Positions 27,727 to 37,827 are shown, numbered from the stretch's first letter. The stretch is 64,000 bases of DNA from Sandaracinobacteroides sayramensis (GCF_022014495.1 NZ_JAKLSQ010000009.1:56487-120486); one strand, 5' to 3'. Numbers and translations: made by a program. Notes: generated by a model from the letters alone, not told the origin.

Positions 27727-29361
27727 ATGGCTGACTATGTAATTATTGGAGGTGGGTCGTCGGGCGGCGTTATCGCCAGCCGGTTGTCCGAGGACCCCGA
27801 TGTCACCGTTTGCCTGCTCGAGGCAGGCGGCCCAGGCACCTCGCCGCTTGTGTCCACGCCCGGCGCTTTTGCGGCGCTGATCCAAGACTATCGGATCAAT
27901 ACGCTCAACTGGCGGTTCAACACCGACCCTTCAAAGGCGCTCAACGACCGCCGCCTCTACAATCCGCGCGGGAAGATGCTGGGTGGATCGAGCGGTATGA
28001 ACGGGATGGTCTATATCCGCGGCGACCGGTCGGATTTCGACCACTGGGCCGAACTCGGCAACGACGGCTGGGGTTACAACGATGTCCTGTCCTATTTCCG
28101 CAAGGCTGAGAATAATGAGCGCGGTGAGGATGAGTTTCACGGCTCGTCGGGACCGCTTCACGTATCCAACGGCAAGCGCGAATTCGATGTCTATGATGCT
28201 TTCATCGAGGCGGCGACTGGACTGGACCATCAAGCCAATCCGGACTTCAATGGGGCCAGCCAGGAAGGTGTCGGCATCTATCAGTTTACCGTGAAGGACG
28301 GGAAGCGCGCCAGCGTGAAGGCGTGTTACCTTGATCCGGTGATGGGCAGGCGCGGCAACCTCCGCGTCGAAGTACATGCCCGCGTCCATCGTATCAGGTT
28401 TGAGGGCAACCGCGCGGTGGCAGTCGAGTATTCCCAGGACGGGCAGTTGAAGACGATCCCGTGCGAAAAGGAAGTCATTGTCAGCGGCGGCGCCTATAAT
28501 TCGCCCCAACTGTTGATGCTTTCCGGTATCGGACCGCGTGATGAGTTGGAGAAGCATGGAATCGAAGTGATTCATGATATTCCCGGTGTCGGCCAGAATC
28601 TTCACGACCATCCTGACCTGATGCTGATCTACCAGTCGAAGAAGCGGCTCGGGATCGCACTCAATGTCGTTGGCGCGATCAAGACCGTGCGAGACCTATT
28701 CCAGTATCTCACGCAAAGGAAAAGCTGGCTGGCATCGCCGCCCACGGCTGCAGGCGGTTTCTTGCGATCCGCGCCGGGGCAGAACCGGGCGGATTGCCAG
28801 GTCCATGTCGTGCCGGTCGCCTATCGCGACCATGCGCGCGACTACAAGCTGATGACGAAATGGGGCTATACGATCATTCTCAATATTGGGCGCCCAAAGA
28901 GCCGCGGCTGGGTTGCCTTACATGACTCAAACCCCGAATCCGATCCCAAGATGGACCTCAATCTCTTGAGTCATCCCGACGACCTCAAGACGTTGCGCAA
29001 TGCCTTCCGTGTCGTGCAGGAGATCCTGCATTCGGATCGCATGAAGGCGATGATGAAACGGCCTCTCTATCCTGACCGCTACCTTGAAACTGATGAAGAG
29101 ATCGACGCCTATATCCGGGCAGAAGCCAATCATGCTTATCATCCGGTGGGAACATGCAAGATGGGCACCGACGAGATGGCGGTGGTCGACAACCGCCTGC
29201 GCGTTCACGGCCTCGCAAATATCCGCGTGGCCGATGCCTCGATCATGCCATCAGTCGTCAACGGCAACACCAATGCAACCTGCATCATGATCGGCGAGAA
29301 AGCCGCCGACATGATCCGGCACGATAATATGAGCAGCAAGAATAGCATCGCAGAATATTGA
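27727..29361 (+). CDS. GMC-family FAD-dependent alcohol oxidoreductase
   Basis: A 544-residue glucose-methanol-choline oxidoreductase. The FAD fold starts with DYVIIGGGSSGGVIASRL; GMC signatures GKMLGGSSGMNGMVYIRG and SGGAYNSPQLLMLSGIG follow; the catalytic His/Asn pair is expected in NHAYHPVGTCKMG and PSVVNGNTNAT near the C-terminus. It should oxidise a primary alcohol to the aldehyde, passing electrons to oxygen or a respiratory acceptor. Sits between aldehyde dehydrogenase and acyl-CoA ligase, which fits alcohol, aldehyde, acid, acyl-CoA. Substrate not evident. Confidence 0.92.
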   Translation: MADYVIIGGGSSGGVIASRLSEDPDVTVCLLEAGGPGTSPLVSTPGAFAALIQDYRINTLNWRFNTDPSKALNDRRLYNPRGKMLGGSSGMNGMVYIRGDRSDFDHWAELGNDGWGYNDVLSYFRKAENNERGEDEFHGSSGPLHVSNGKREFDVYDAFIEAATGLDHQANPDFNGASQEGVGIYQFTVKDGKRASVKACYLDPVMGRRGNLRVEVHARVHRIRFEGNRAVAVEYSQDGQLKTIPCEKEVIVSGGAYNSPQLLMLSGIGPRDELEKHGIEVIHDIPGVGQNLHDHPDLMLIYQSKKRLGIALNVVGAIKTVRDLFQYLTQRKSWLASPPTAAGGFLRSAPGQNRADCQVHVVPVAYRDHARDYKLMTKWGYTIILNIGRPKSRGWVALHDSNPESDPKMDLNLLSHPDDLKTLRNAFRVVQEILHSDRMKAMMKRPLYPDRYLETDEEIDAYIRAEANHAYHPVGTCKMGTDEMAVVDNRLRVHGLANIRVADASIMPSVVNGNTNATCIMIGEKAADMIRHDNMSSKNSIAEY

Positions 29362-29370
29362 ATTGGACGA
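29340..29370 (+). promoter_or_regulatory. Recurring element, copy C (GMC stop / before CoA ligase)
   Basis: GAATAG at the left and TTGAATTGGACGA at the right, matching copy B without gaps at 24 of 31 positions. It overlaps the GMC stop codon and lies 120 bp before the acyl-CoA ligase start. In one frame it reads NIELDD, like copies A and B. Confidence 0.45.
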
Positions 29371-29491
29371 TTGGATCAATGCTGCAGACACAGATGCTTA
29401 CGAAAAGAAGTCCGGAGAGGCCTATCGCATGTCAGTTTATTATGTGTCGACTGCGCCATTGTGGGCGAGCGCCTTAGAGGAGCGCGGCTGA
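29363..29491 (+). CDS. Possible 42-aa leader peptide ahead of the CoA ligase
   Basis: From a TTG at 29363 inside copy C the frame stays open for 42 codons and ends at TGA 29489-29491, overlapping the ligase ATG (TGATG). The peptide begins LDDWINAADTDAYEKK. There is no clear ribosome site and the start is non-ATG, so this may be chance; the tight overlap and the shared LDD start with the two receptor leaders are the reasons to record it. Confidence 0.25.
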   Translation: MDDWINAADTDAYEKKSGEAYRMSVYYVSTAPLWASALEERG

Positions 29492-31035
29492 TGGACGTCC
29501 GTACGCAAATACGTCGCGCCGCACGTTATTTCGCCCAGCAAGAGGCTCTCGTTCACGGCCACAGGCGGTTGACTTTCTCGGAAGCCTGGTTGCGCGGCGT
29601 GAAGCTCGCAAATGCTCTTGCGGAGTGCGGCCTTCAACCGGGTGACCGGATTGCTACGCTGGAGAAGAACTCCATCGAGGCCGCCGACATCATACTGGCG
29701 GCTGCCATTGGAAACTATACGCGTGTTCCTCTCTATGCGCGCAACCGATGTGAAGCGCACGCCCATATGATCGCGAGTACCGGATCTCGGTTGGCGCTGG
29801 TCGATGAGGCATTGGCTTCGGAGTTGGCGGGGCTGGATGCCCAAGCTCCGACGCTTGAGCGGATCATTATCCGCGATCACAACTATGAGAATTGGTTGGC
29901 GACAGCCTCGGACCGGGATCCCGATCCCGTCGTCGCGCCGGAGGACTATTGTGTCATCCGCCACACCGGCGGCACGACGGGCAAACCCAAGGGCGTTGCC
30001 TATCGGCACCGTTCATGGATGACGATCTCCGCCGCATTTTTCAGCATCGGCCCCCAAGTGGCTCCAGGGGATGCCATTCTGCATGTCGGCCCGTTGTCCC
30101 ATGCATCGGGCTTCCTGTTCGTGCCGGCCTGGTATTGCGGCGCCCGCAACGTGATGATGGACGGCTTCGATCCAGCGTCCTTTCTTGACACTCTCGAGCA
30201 GGAACGGATCAGCCATGCCTTTGTAGCCCCCACCATGCTCAATGCCATAGTGCATCACGACGGGGCATATGGCCGCCACTTTCCGAATTTGAAGTTTCTG
30301 CTGAGTGCTTCAGCGCCGATCTCCGAGCCGACGCTTCGCAAGTCGTGCCAGATATTCGGGAATCATGTTCTTCATTCGGGCTATGGACAGACCGAAATCC
30401 TGCCCATCGCGTCTATGGGGCCCAACGAGTGGTTCGGCGAATTTGAAGGTTCTGCCCCAATTCGGGCGGTCGGACGTCCCATGAGCGGCGCCGATATCGA
30501 AATCCGTAACGAGGACGGAAAGGTGCTGGGACCAAACGAGCCCGGCGAGATCGTCGCACGGTTCGAAAATGGCCAGATGGAGGAATTCTGGAACGATCCG
30601 GAGGAAACCGCCCGGCGCATGGAAGATGGCTGGGTCAAAACCGGCGATGTCGGCATGATCGACACAAACGGATTTTTGTATCTGCTCGATCGCAACAACG
30701 ACATGATCGTGTCAGGCGGCTTCAATATCTATCCCACCGAAATCGAAAACGTAATTGCCGACCATCCCGGTGTACTCGAGGTCGCGGTCTTTGGCGTGCC
30801 CCATGAAAAATGGGGTGAAACGCCGCTTGCAATGGTGCGTGTCAAGCCCGGAGCACAAATCACGGAGACCGAGATAATAGATTTGGTGCGCCAGCGTCTG
30901 GGCTCCGCAAAAAAGCCAAGCAAGGTCGTTTTTACCGCCGAGCCACTGCCGTTGAGCAATGTCGGAAAGGTGCTTCGTTCAAAGCTTCGAGAGCCCTATT
31001 GGGCGGGCCAGGACCGGCGCATTTCGGGGGCATGA
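29491..31035 (+). CDS. Acyl-CoA ligase (AMP-forming)
   Basis: A 514-residue ANL-superfamily enzyme. The P-loop HTGGTTGKPKG is at 158-168; SGYGQTE, a DGWVKTGDVG segment and a C-terminal lysine in NVGKVLRSKLR follow in the family order. It activates a carboxylic acid to its CoA thioester via an acyl-adenylate. The start ATG 29491 has AGAGGAG upstream; a 40-residue in-frame extension lacks similarity. Placed after alcohol and aldehyde oxidation genes and before beta-oxidation genes, it likely primes the resulting acid. Chain length or branching preference cannot be read. Confidence 0.9.
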   Translation: MDVRTQIRRAARYFAQQEALVHGHRRLTFSEAWLRGVKLANALAECGLQPGDRIATLEKNSIEAADIILAAAIGNYTRVPLYARNRCEAHAHMIASTGSRLALVDEALASELAGLDAQAPTLERIIIRDHNYENWLATASDRDPDPVVAPEDYCVIRHTGGTTGKPKGVAYRHRSWMTISAAFFSIGPQVAPGDAILHVGPLSHASGFLFVPAWYCGARNVMMDGFDPASFLDTLEQERISHAFVAPTMLNAIVHHDGAYGRHFPNLKFLLSASAPISEPTLRKSCQIFGNHVLHSGYGQTEILPIASMGPNEWFGEFEGSAPIRAVGRPMSGADIEIRNEDGKVLGPNEPGEIVARFENGQMEEFWNDPEETARRMEDGWVKTGDVGMIDTNGFLYLLDRNNDMIVSGGFNIYPTEIENVIADHPGVLEVAVFGVPHEKWGETPLAMVRVKPGAQITETEIIDLVRQRLGSAKKPSKVVFTAEPLPLSNVGKVLRSKLREPYWAGQDRRISGA

Positions 31036-31101
31036 CCGACGCAGCCATCCTAGCCACATCCTCTATTCCGGTGACCGCCTGCCGGCGCGCGGGAGACTGC
31101 A

Positions 31102-31896
31102 ATGGATTATGAATACATCCTGGTTGAGCAACGCGGCCCAGCGCTTTGGGTGACCCTCAACCGGCCGGCAGCGTTGAACAGTCTGTCGTTGGCTTTGGCC
31201 GAGGAACTAGCCGCAGCGATCGAGGCAGCGGAAGCAGATGCGACGGTGCGCGCTTGCATTCTTACCGGCGCCGGACGGGCGTTTTGCGCTGGCGCGGATC
31301 TGCTCGCAATTGGCGATGGAACAGGCGGACAAACTCTCGCCGAACGCTTAAATCTGTTTCTGCCGCGGCTCGGTCAGGCTTTTAACAGGATCGAGACGTC
31401 GCGCCTTCCGATAATTGCGGCGGTCAACGGCCTTACGCTCGCCGGCGGCTTGGAACTGGTGTTGTGCTGTGATCTCGTCATTGCCGCGCACCCGGCCAGA
31501 TTTGGCGACGCCCATGCAAATTACGGCCTGTTGCCCGGCGGTGGAGGGTCGGTTCGACTCCCTAGGAAGATCGGCGAAGCGCGTGCGAAACATCTGATGA
31601 TGACCGGCGGGACCATCTCGGCTGCCGAGATGAAGGAAGCCGGACTCGTGACCCAACTGGTTGCTCCCGAGGATCTCATTGCGGCAGCGCAAGCGCTGGT
31701 AGAATCTCTTGCAGAAAAGAGCCGGCCAGGGCTCGCCTACATGAAGCAGCTAGTCCGCGCTGCGCAGGATAGCTCGCTCGAAGTCGGGCTGCGTCAGGAA
31801 CTCGAAGCCATGGCTGCTTACGCCTTGTCCAACGACATTGTCGAAGGACTGGCGGCATTCCGGGAGAAGCGGAAGCCCGATTTTTCCGACCGGTGA
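31102..31896 (+). CDS. Enoyl-CoA hydratase/isomerase family protein
   Basis: A 264-residue crotonase-fold protein with ILTGAGRAFCAGADL and GLTLAGGLELVLCCDLVIAA, the latter carrying the glutamate typical of hydratases, and GLLPGGGGSVRLPRKIG. It would hydrate a 2-enoyl-CoA to the 3-hydroxyacyl-CoA in the pathway encoded around it. The start ATG 31102 lies 66 bp after the ligase stop. Isomerase or other crotonase activity is possible. Confidence 0.88.
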   Translation: MDYEYILVEQRGPALWVTLNRPAALNSLSLALAEELAAAIEAAEADATVRACILTGAGRAFCAGADLLAIGDGTGGQTLAERLNLFLPRLGQAFNRIETSRLPIIAAVNGLTLAGGLELVLCCDLVIAAHPARFGDAHANYGLLPGGGGSVRLPRKIGEARAKHLMMTGGTISAAEMKEAGLVTQLVAPEDLIAAAQALVESLAEKSRPGLAYMKQLVRAAQDSSLEVGLRQELEAMAAYALSNDIVEGLAAFREKRKPDFSDR

Positions 31897-31939
31897 GACC
31901 TGATCGGATGCGGAACACATTGGAAGAATGGATCAACGA

Positions 31940-33178
31940 ATGACCGACATATTCGTCATGGGGGTTGGGATGACCCCGTTCGGAAAACAGTTCGACAAGA
32001 GCCTGAAAATGCTCTGCGCCGAAGCTTCGTCGCAGGCCTTTTCCGACGCAGGATGCACCGCCGGCGATGTCGAAGCCATCTTCTTCGGCAATTGCGTCCA
32101 GGGGCATATGGAGGGCCAGGACATGATCCGCGGCGAAATCGTGGCGCGAGCGATGGGCATCTCAAGCGTTCCCGTGGTGAATGTCGAAAACGCATGTGCG
32201 ACGGCTTCCACGGCCTTGCACATGGCCGCCGCCTATGTTCGATCGGGGGCAGCGGATGTCGTACTCGCGCTCGGCGCGGAGAAGATGTACTCGCCCGACA
32301 AGGCGCTCATGTTCAGTGCATTCGATGGCGCTTGGGACGTGCATGAAACCGAGTCGGGCCGCGCGCAGCTGCTGGCCATGGGCAATGGCGTCGATGTTCC
32401 GGAAGGAACGACATCGAGTCAGCCTTACAGCGTTTTCATGGATGTATACGCCGCGATGGCACGCGCGCACATGAAGACCTACGGCTCGACGCAAGCGCAA
32501 ATCGCGGCCGTCTCGGCGAAAAATCACATGCATTCGACGCGCAATCTGCTTGCCCAGTATCGCCTCCCATATACCGTCGAAAGTGTACTCGCTGCGCCTC
32601 CGATCGTTTACCCGTTCACACTGCCGATGTGCTCTCCGATCAGCGACGGCGCCGCCGCTGCGATCATCTGCAGCGAAGCCGGTCGGCGCAAACTGTCGGC
32701 AGCCCCGGACAGGGCGCTAAGAATCCTGGCGTCTGTGCTGCAAACCGGCGCCGCGCGCGATCCCTTTGATTATGACCACCATGTCAGCCGCCTTGCGGCG
32801 AACCGGGCCTATGCGATGGCCGGCGTGGGGCCAGAAGATATTGGCGTCGCGGAGGTGCATGACGCCACGGCGGTTGGCGAGATCATTGAAATCGAGGCGC
32901 TCGGCCTGACGCCGCCTGGCGAGGGCGGACTCGCGGCAGAGCGCGGTGAGACGGCGCTGGGTGGGCGTATTCCGGTAAACACGTCGGGCGGGCTTGAATG
33001 CAAGGGACATCCGATCGGCGCCACCGGGCTCGGCCAAATCTACGAGCTTGCGCTGCAATTGCGCGGCGAGGCGGAAGATCGACAGGTTCCGAATGCCCGG
33101 TTCGCGATCGCGCAGAACGGCGGAGGTGTCATCGGGGTGGAAGAGGCGGTGGTCGCCGTCACGATCCTGGGCCGGTAG
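31940..33178 (+). CDS. SCPx-like thiolase (acetyl-CoA acyltransferase family)
   Basis: A thiolase of about 412 residues of the sterol-carrier/SCPx branch. The nucleophile is C86 in VENACATAS; a late GGLECKGHPIGATG carries the histidine, and a HDATAVGEIIEIEALGL segment is typical of the SCPx group. SCPx thiolases cleave 3-ketoacyl-CoAs, including methyl-branched ones and steroid side chains. ATG 31940 begins the conserved MTDIFVMGVGMTPFG; an ATG 12 bases upstream (31928) is the alternative. It supplies the last step of the pathway. Confidence 0.88.
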   Translation: MTDIFVMGVGMTPFGKQFDKSLKMLCAEASSQAFSDAGCTAGDVEAIFFGNCVQGHMEGQDMIRGEIVARAMGISSVPVVNVENACATASTALHMAAAYVRSGAADVVLALGAEKMYSPDKALMFSAFDGAWDVHETESGRAQLLAMGNGVDVPEGTTSSQPYSVFMDVYAAMARAHMKTYGSTQAQIAAVSAKNHMHSTRNLLAQYRLPYTVESVLAAPPIVYPFTLPMCSPISDGAAAAIICSEAGRRKLSAAPDRALRILASVLQTGAARDPFDYDHHVSRLAANRAYAMAGVGPEDIGVAEVHDATAVGEIIEIEALGLTPPGEGGLAAERGETALGGRIPVNTSGGLECKGHPIGATGLGQIYELALQLRGEAEDRQVPNARFAIAQNGGGVIGVEEAVVAVTILGR

Positions 33179-33215
33179 TTGTCAGAGCGCGCCTAGGGAA
33201 ACACGGGGTCACGAT

Positions 33216-34361
33216 ATGAACTTTGAGCTGTCCGATGAACAACGCATGGCGGTGGAAACCGTCCGCCGCTTTCTCGACAACAAGCTTGAGCCGGAAATCC
33301 GCCGGCATGGGGAGCGGTTCATCCCCAAACCGCTCATGAAGGAATGGACTCAAGCACTGACCGGCTATGGCCATATTACCGCACCGCATCAGGAGCAATG
33401 GGGCGGGCTTGATATGGGATGGCTCACTCATCTGCTCATTTTCGAGGAGATCGCCTATTCCTCGCTCGATGTGGCCATACCCGGCTTCATCAACGCGGTT
33501 GGCGCAGAACTCATCCGCCGCTTCGCCCCGGAGACGATCAAGCAACGCTATCTTGCCGACCTCGTCGCGGCCGAGAAGTTCGTTTCGCTCGGCATCTCGG
33601 AGCCCGATGTCGGCTCGGACGTCGCCGCCATCAAGACACGCGCCGTACGAGACGGCGATTTCTGGGTCATCAATGGCGAAAAGACCTGGATCACCAACGG
33701 AGCCTACTCGGACATCTTCATCTGTACGTGCAAGACTGGCGAAAATGAAGTCACTCACATCCTGGTCGATCGTGACGAGAGTGAGTATGAGGTGCGCGAT
33801 ATCCAGAAGATGGCGCTCAACGGCCAATCGACTGCACAGATATTCCTGACCGAATGCCGCGTACCGGTGGCAAACACGATCGGCCGGGTCGGCGATGGAT
33901 TGCGCAATACGTTGCAAGTGTTCGAGATTGCCCGCTGCCATATGGCGATGTGGAGTATCGGCATCGCACGGCGAGCAATGGATGAGGCGATCGCGTACGC
34001 TCGCGATCGCGCGCAGCATGGCAAGAAGATCGCCGGCCATCAGCTGATCGCCGACAAGATCGCCATCATGGCGACCAAGATCGACGCAGCCCGTCTGTTG
34101 ACGCACCGGGCAATATCCCTCGTCCAGGCGGGCACGCGCGCAGAGACGGAATGCTCGATGGCCAAGTGGTACGCCACCGAAATGGCGATCGAAGCGACGC
34201 GCGATGCGCTTCAGATCCATGGCGGCAACGGCGTCACCCGCGAATTCATCGTCGAGCGGCTGGTGCGTGAGGCGATCATTTGCCCCATCCCCGATGGCAC
34301 GACGGAGATTCAAAAGCTTGTTGTTTCGCGCGCCCTGACCGGCATTCAAGCCTTTCGGTAA
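33216..34361 (+). CDS. Acyl-CoA dehydrogenase
   Basis: A 381-residue FAD enzyme. Seen are LGISEPDVGSDVAAIKT and WVINGEKTWITNG in the middle domain, and the C-terminal LQIHGGNGVTREF and DGTTEIQKLVVSR, where the catalytic glutamate of the family is expected in or near DGTTE. It would introduce the 2,3 double bond into the acyl-CoA. The ATG at 33216 was preferred to a longer frame because it starts the canonical MNFELSDEQ opening. Confidence 0.92.
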   Translation: MNFELSDEQRMAVETVRRFLDNKLEPEIRRHGERFIPKPLMKEWTQALTGYGHITAPHQEQWGGLDMGWLTHLLIFEEIAYSSLDVAIPGFINAVGAELIRRFAPETIKQRYLADLVAAEKFVSLGISEPDVGSDVAAIKTRAVRDGDFWVINGEKTWITNGAYSDIFICTCKTGENEVTHILVDRDESEYEVRDIQKMALNGQSTAQIFLTECRVPVANTIGRVGDGLRNTLQVFEIARCHMAMWSIGIARRAMDEAIAYARDRAQHGKKIAGHQLIADKIAIMATKIDAARLLTHRAISLVQAGTRAETECSMAKWYATEMAIEATRDALQIHGGNGVTREFIVERLVREAIICPIPDGTTEIQKLVVSRALTGIQAFR

Positions 34362-34466
34362 GGCTCAGACGAAAACGACAGCGTCGACGGAAATGGAGCC
34401 GCGTGCCTGACTCGCACAGGATCAAATGCGCAGATGCGTCGCTCAGGTAAAAGAGGCAGACAAGCG

Positions 34467-35369
34467 ATGGACGAAGAGCTTCGTTTCGATGGCAGGGTAG
34501 TGGTTGTGACCGGAGCCGGAGGCGGACTTGGGCGCCAGTACGCGCTGATGTTTGGCGGGCGCGGAGCCAAGGTGGTGGTGAATGATCTGGGTGGCGACGA
34601 GAAAGGGAGCGGCAGCTGCTCCACAGCCGCTGACAATGTGGTCGACGAAATTCGAGCCACGGGCGGTCAGGCGGTGGCAAATTATGCGTCGGTCGAGGAG
34701 GGCGCGCTGATCATCCAAGCCGCGCTTGACAACTTCGGAACCGTTGACGTCGTCATCAACAATGCCGGCATCCTGCGCGATGTGAGCTTCCACAAAATGA
34801 CCGACGAAGACTGGACACTGCTTCAGCGGGTCCATCTGAATGGGACGCGGGCAGTGACGCAGGCAGCATGGCCGATACTGCGCGACAAGGGCTATGGCCG
34901 CATCGTCATGACCACGTCTGCAGCCGCAATCTACGGCAACTTCGGTCAGGCCAACTATGCCGCAGCCAAGCTCGGAATATTGGGGCTTGCGAACGCGCTG
35001 GCGGAGGAGGGGCGGTCCAGAAACATCCAGGTTAATACGATCGCCCCAATCGCCGCATCGCGTATGACCGCGACCGCCTTTCCACAAGAGTTTCTCGCCA
35101 ATCTCAGAGCGGAAGCGATCAGTCCATTGGTCGGTTGGCTTGCGCACGAGAATTGCAGCGAAACCAAAGGGCTTTTTGAAGTTGGAGCCGGCTATATCGC
35201 CAAGCTTAGGTGGGAGCGCGCGCTTGGGCACGCCTTCGGAGCGGACAGGGCGTTCACGCTCGATGATGTCGCCCGGCACTGGGGTAGAATTGTCGACTTC
35301 ACGGATGCCGAGCACCCGCTCGGGCTGAATGACAGCCTTGAGGCGGTAGAACGGGCGCTGAGAGCGTAA
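34467..35369 (+). CDS. MFE2-like short-chain dehydrogenase ((3R)-hydroxyacyl-CoA dehydrogenase type)
   Basis: A 300-residue SDR with TGAGGGLG (15-22), NNAG (98-101) and the catalytic set S151, Y164, K168. The opening LRFDGRVVVVTGAGGGLGRQYAL and the tail beyond residue 200 resemble the dehydrogenase part of peroxisomal multifunctional enzyme 2, which oxidises 3-hydroxyacyl-CoA of branched chains and sterol side chains. ATG 34467 begins the conserved part. It completes the dehydrogenase-hydratase-dehydrogenase-thiolase cycle with the neighbouring genes. Confidence 0.87.
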   Translation: MDEELRFDGRVVVVTGAGGGLGRQYALMFGGRGAKVVVNDLGGDEKGSGSCSTAADNVVDEIRATGGQAVANYASVEEGALIIQAALDNFGTVDVVINNAGILRDVSFHKMTDEDWTLLQRVHLNGTRAVTQAAWPILRDKGYGRIVMTTSAAAIYGNFGQANYAAAKLGILGLANALAEEGRSRNIQVNTIAPIAASRMTATAFPQEFLANLRAEAISPLVGWLAHENCSETKGLFEVGAGYIAKLRWERALGHAFGADRAFTLDDVARHWGRIVDFTDAEHPLGLNDSLEAVERALRA

Positions 35370-35455
35370 TCAACCCAATGAATTACCATGATATTTTTGA
35401 GCGGCCGTCGGGCTGCCGATGGCGTCGTGCCGCCGCCAGATATCGATGAGCAGCA

Positions 35456-35487
35456 GGAATAGTTCTGCAGCGAATTGAATTGGACGA
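35456..35487 (+). promoter_or_regulatory. Recurring 32-bp element, copy B (before TonB receptor 3)
   Basis: GGAATAGTTC and TTGAATTGGACGA with the same spacing as copy A, 64 bp before the third receptor's start. Similarity to copy A continues downstream for about 30 further bases. In the receptor frame it reads GIVLQRIELDD. Confidence 0.5.
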
Positions 35488-35551
35488 CGGCCCTCAAATG
35501 CCGCCAAACGGCATGAACTACACAATATCTCCTGGGAAGAGAGGATCAGCC

Positions 35552-37713
35552 ATGAGAGGATGTCTATTGGCGTCTGCCGCGTTGTTGTGCTCGGGAACAG
35601 CATTTGCCCAGGAAGCAACGCCCCAGGCGAACGACCAAACCGGGAGCGCCACGGAAGCGCTGGCTGAGGACATTGTCGTTACCGCCACCAAAAAGGGCTA
35701 TGGCGAAAGCGTGCAGAAAGTACCGATGGCGGTCACGGCTTTTGGTGAAGCGCAGTGGACGCCAAGTTCGTCCAGAATCTTCAAAGTCTGAGCTACGACG
35801 TTCCCAACGTCCAGCTCGAGGATGTGGGTACGGCACCGGGCTATGCCAATTTCACTATCCGGGGCCTCGGCATCAACAGCACGATCCCATCGATCGACCC
35901 CACCGTAGGCGTTTTCACTGACGGTATTTACCTCGGCATCAACGCTGGTGTCGTGCTGGACAACTTCGACCTTGAGGGGATCGAAGTTCTGCGTGGACCG
36001 CAAGGCTTGCTTTTCGGTCGCAACGTTACCGGCGGTGCCGTGGTTGTGCGGACCACACGGCCCAGCTTCGATTTTGGAGCCAAAGCCAAGCTATCCATTG
36101 AAACGGGACTGAAGAAGACCGTAAGCGGCACGGTTACCGGACCTATCGTCGATGACGTTTTGGCTGCCAAATTGGCCGTCTACTACAGCGACGACAATGG
36201 CTGGTTTCGCAACCGCTTCGACAATCGCAGCTTCGGTAAATCACATGACCTTATCATTCGCCCGGCACTTTCGCTCAAGGGTGGCGACCGCTTCCGAATG
36301 GATCTCCGCTATGAGCATGGCGATGTCGAAAGCGATGGAGCCCCTGTCCAGAGTCACGCGCTGTTTCCCCGCGACAGCTTCAGGTTTTCGATCAATTTCC
36401 CAGGTTTCTATGATGCCAAATGGGACCAGGCGATCGTGGAAACCAACATCGATGTCGGTCTGGGCGGAGGCGTCTTCACCAACATCGCTGGCTATCGGAA
36501 ATTCCGATCCTCCGCGGGCGCTGATATCGATGGAACACCACAGTCCTTCTTTCATGCCTTTTTCGAAATCGACCAGGATCAGCTCAGCGACGAACTTCGT
36601 TATGCCGGAAGGTTCGGTGACGTCGAATTGACAACCGGTCTATACTATTTTTCCCAGGATCTTCGTTACGCCGAGCTGCGGAATCTTTTGGGCGGTGCTC
36701 GGATCGTTTCCGGTGGGGGTACGCAAGACCAGACAACATGGGGCATTTTTGCTTCGACCGACTGGCATTTCACCGATACGCTGACCTTGAATCTCGGCGC
36801 GCGGTATAGCTGGGAACGCAAAGCCGTTCGGGTCTCGGCCTTGCGCGCAAATGGTTGCAATCTAGACACGCTGATCTGTGCAACCAATTTCGCCGACGCG
36901 GCAAAATGGCGAGGGTTTACGCCGAAAATCGGCCTTCAGTGGAAGCCGGATGACGACACGCAGATTTATGGCCTTTACACGCGCGGGTTCCGCAGCGGCG
37001 GATATAATTTGCGCAACACCGATCCCGCTGTGCCGCCGGGGCCATTCAATCAAGAGACCCAGGACAGTTTCGAACTCGGCGCCAAGAAGCAATTCGGGCG
37101 CCACCGGATCAACCTGGCGGCCTTCTACAATCGCATGAAGGACCTGCAGCGCGAGATCAACCTGCCCGGACCGCTTGGCGTCAGCCAGGTCATACGGAAC
37201 ACCGCCGACGCCACAATCAAAGGCGTCGAGGCCGAGGGGCAGTTTTTTCTTTTGTCCAACCTCGTGATTTCGGGTCAGCTCGGCTACGTGAATGGCCAGT
37301 ATCGCAACGTCCAGTTCGACCTCAGCGGTGATGGCGTCATCAACGATGTGGATCGTGCGCTCAAATTGCCAAGGCTGTCGCCATGGACCTATGGCGTGGG
37401 GCTGACTTATGATCAGCAGCTTGGCGAATTGGGGACAGCAACGGCGCGTGTCAGCTTCACGCATCGCGACAAGGCGGCATTCACCGACAACAACGTCGGC
37501 TTCCTTCAGGGCGCCGATATGCTCGATGCGAGCCTCACATTGGCGACCGACAACAAGCACTGGCGCTTCTCCATCTATGGCCGAAACCTCCTGAATGAGG
37601 TGACGATTGGCGGCGATACACCTTTGCCGGCGGCCTTCGGGGGCACGGGTGCAAGCCTTTCACCGCTAAACAGGGGGCGCGTCATCGGCGGAGAAGTGGC
37701 GATTAGCTTCTAG
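35552..37713 (+). pseudogene. TonB-dependent receptor 3, interrupted by a frameshift
   Basis: The 5' frame (from ATG 35552) gives a signal peptide ending in AFAQ and the plug start AEDIVVTATKKGYGESVQKVPMAVTAFGEAQ, then runs into a stop at 35791. A second frame from about 35755 continues without loss as DAKFVQNLQSLSYDVPNVQLEDVG through LRGPQGLLFGRNVTGG to the barrel and a terminal VAISF. One missing base near 35755 (CAG-TGGAC where CAG-CTGGAC is expected) explains everything. It is a recent frameshift or a sequencing error; the rest of the protein (about 720 residues if restored) is intact. Confidence 0.85.
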
Positions 37714-37771
37714 GCCATTTTCGAGGCGAGTGGAATCACCCGCCAACTCGGAAAATGCCCAAGATCAATTT

Positions 37772-37827
37772 GCTAGAGCATTTCCTGCCGGAAAGCCGGT
37801 TCCCACTTCTGCGCGAAATGCTCTAGC
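37772..37827. repeat. 56-bp palindromic intergenic repeat with stem GCTAGAGCATTTC
   Basis: GCTAGAGCATTTC (37772-37784) and its exact complement GAAATGCTCTAGC (37815-37827) flank a GC-rich middle with GGAAAGCCGGTTCCCACTT. I recall near-identical palindromes scattered in rhizobial and sphingomonad genomes. It lies between the convergent receptor 3 and LysR genes and could terminate both. Confidence 0.85.

Noticed and set aside
23386-31035. Calling this the polyethylene-glycol (peg) operon
   Set aside because: Gene order is similar, but the permease and AraC regulator are absent and beta-oxidation genes follow, so identity is not supported.
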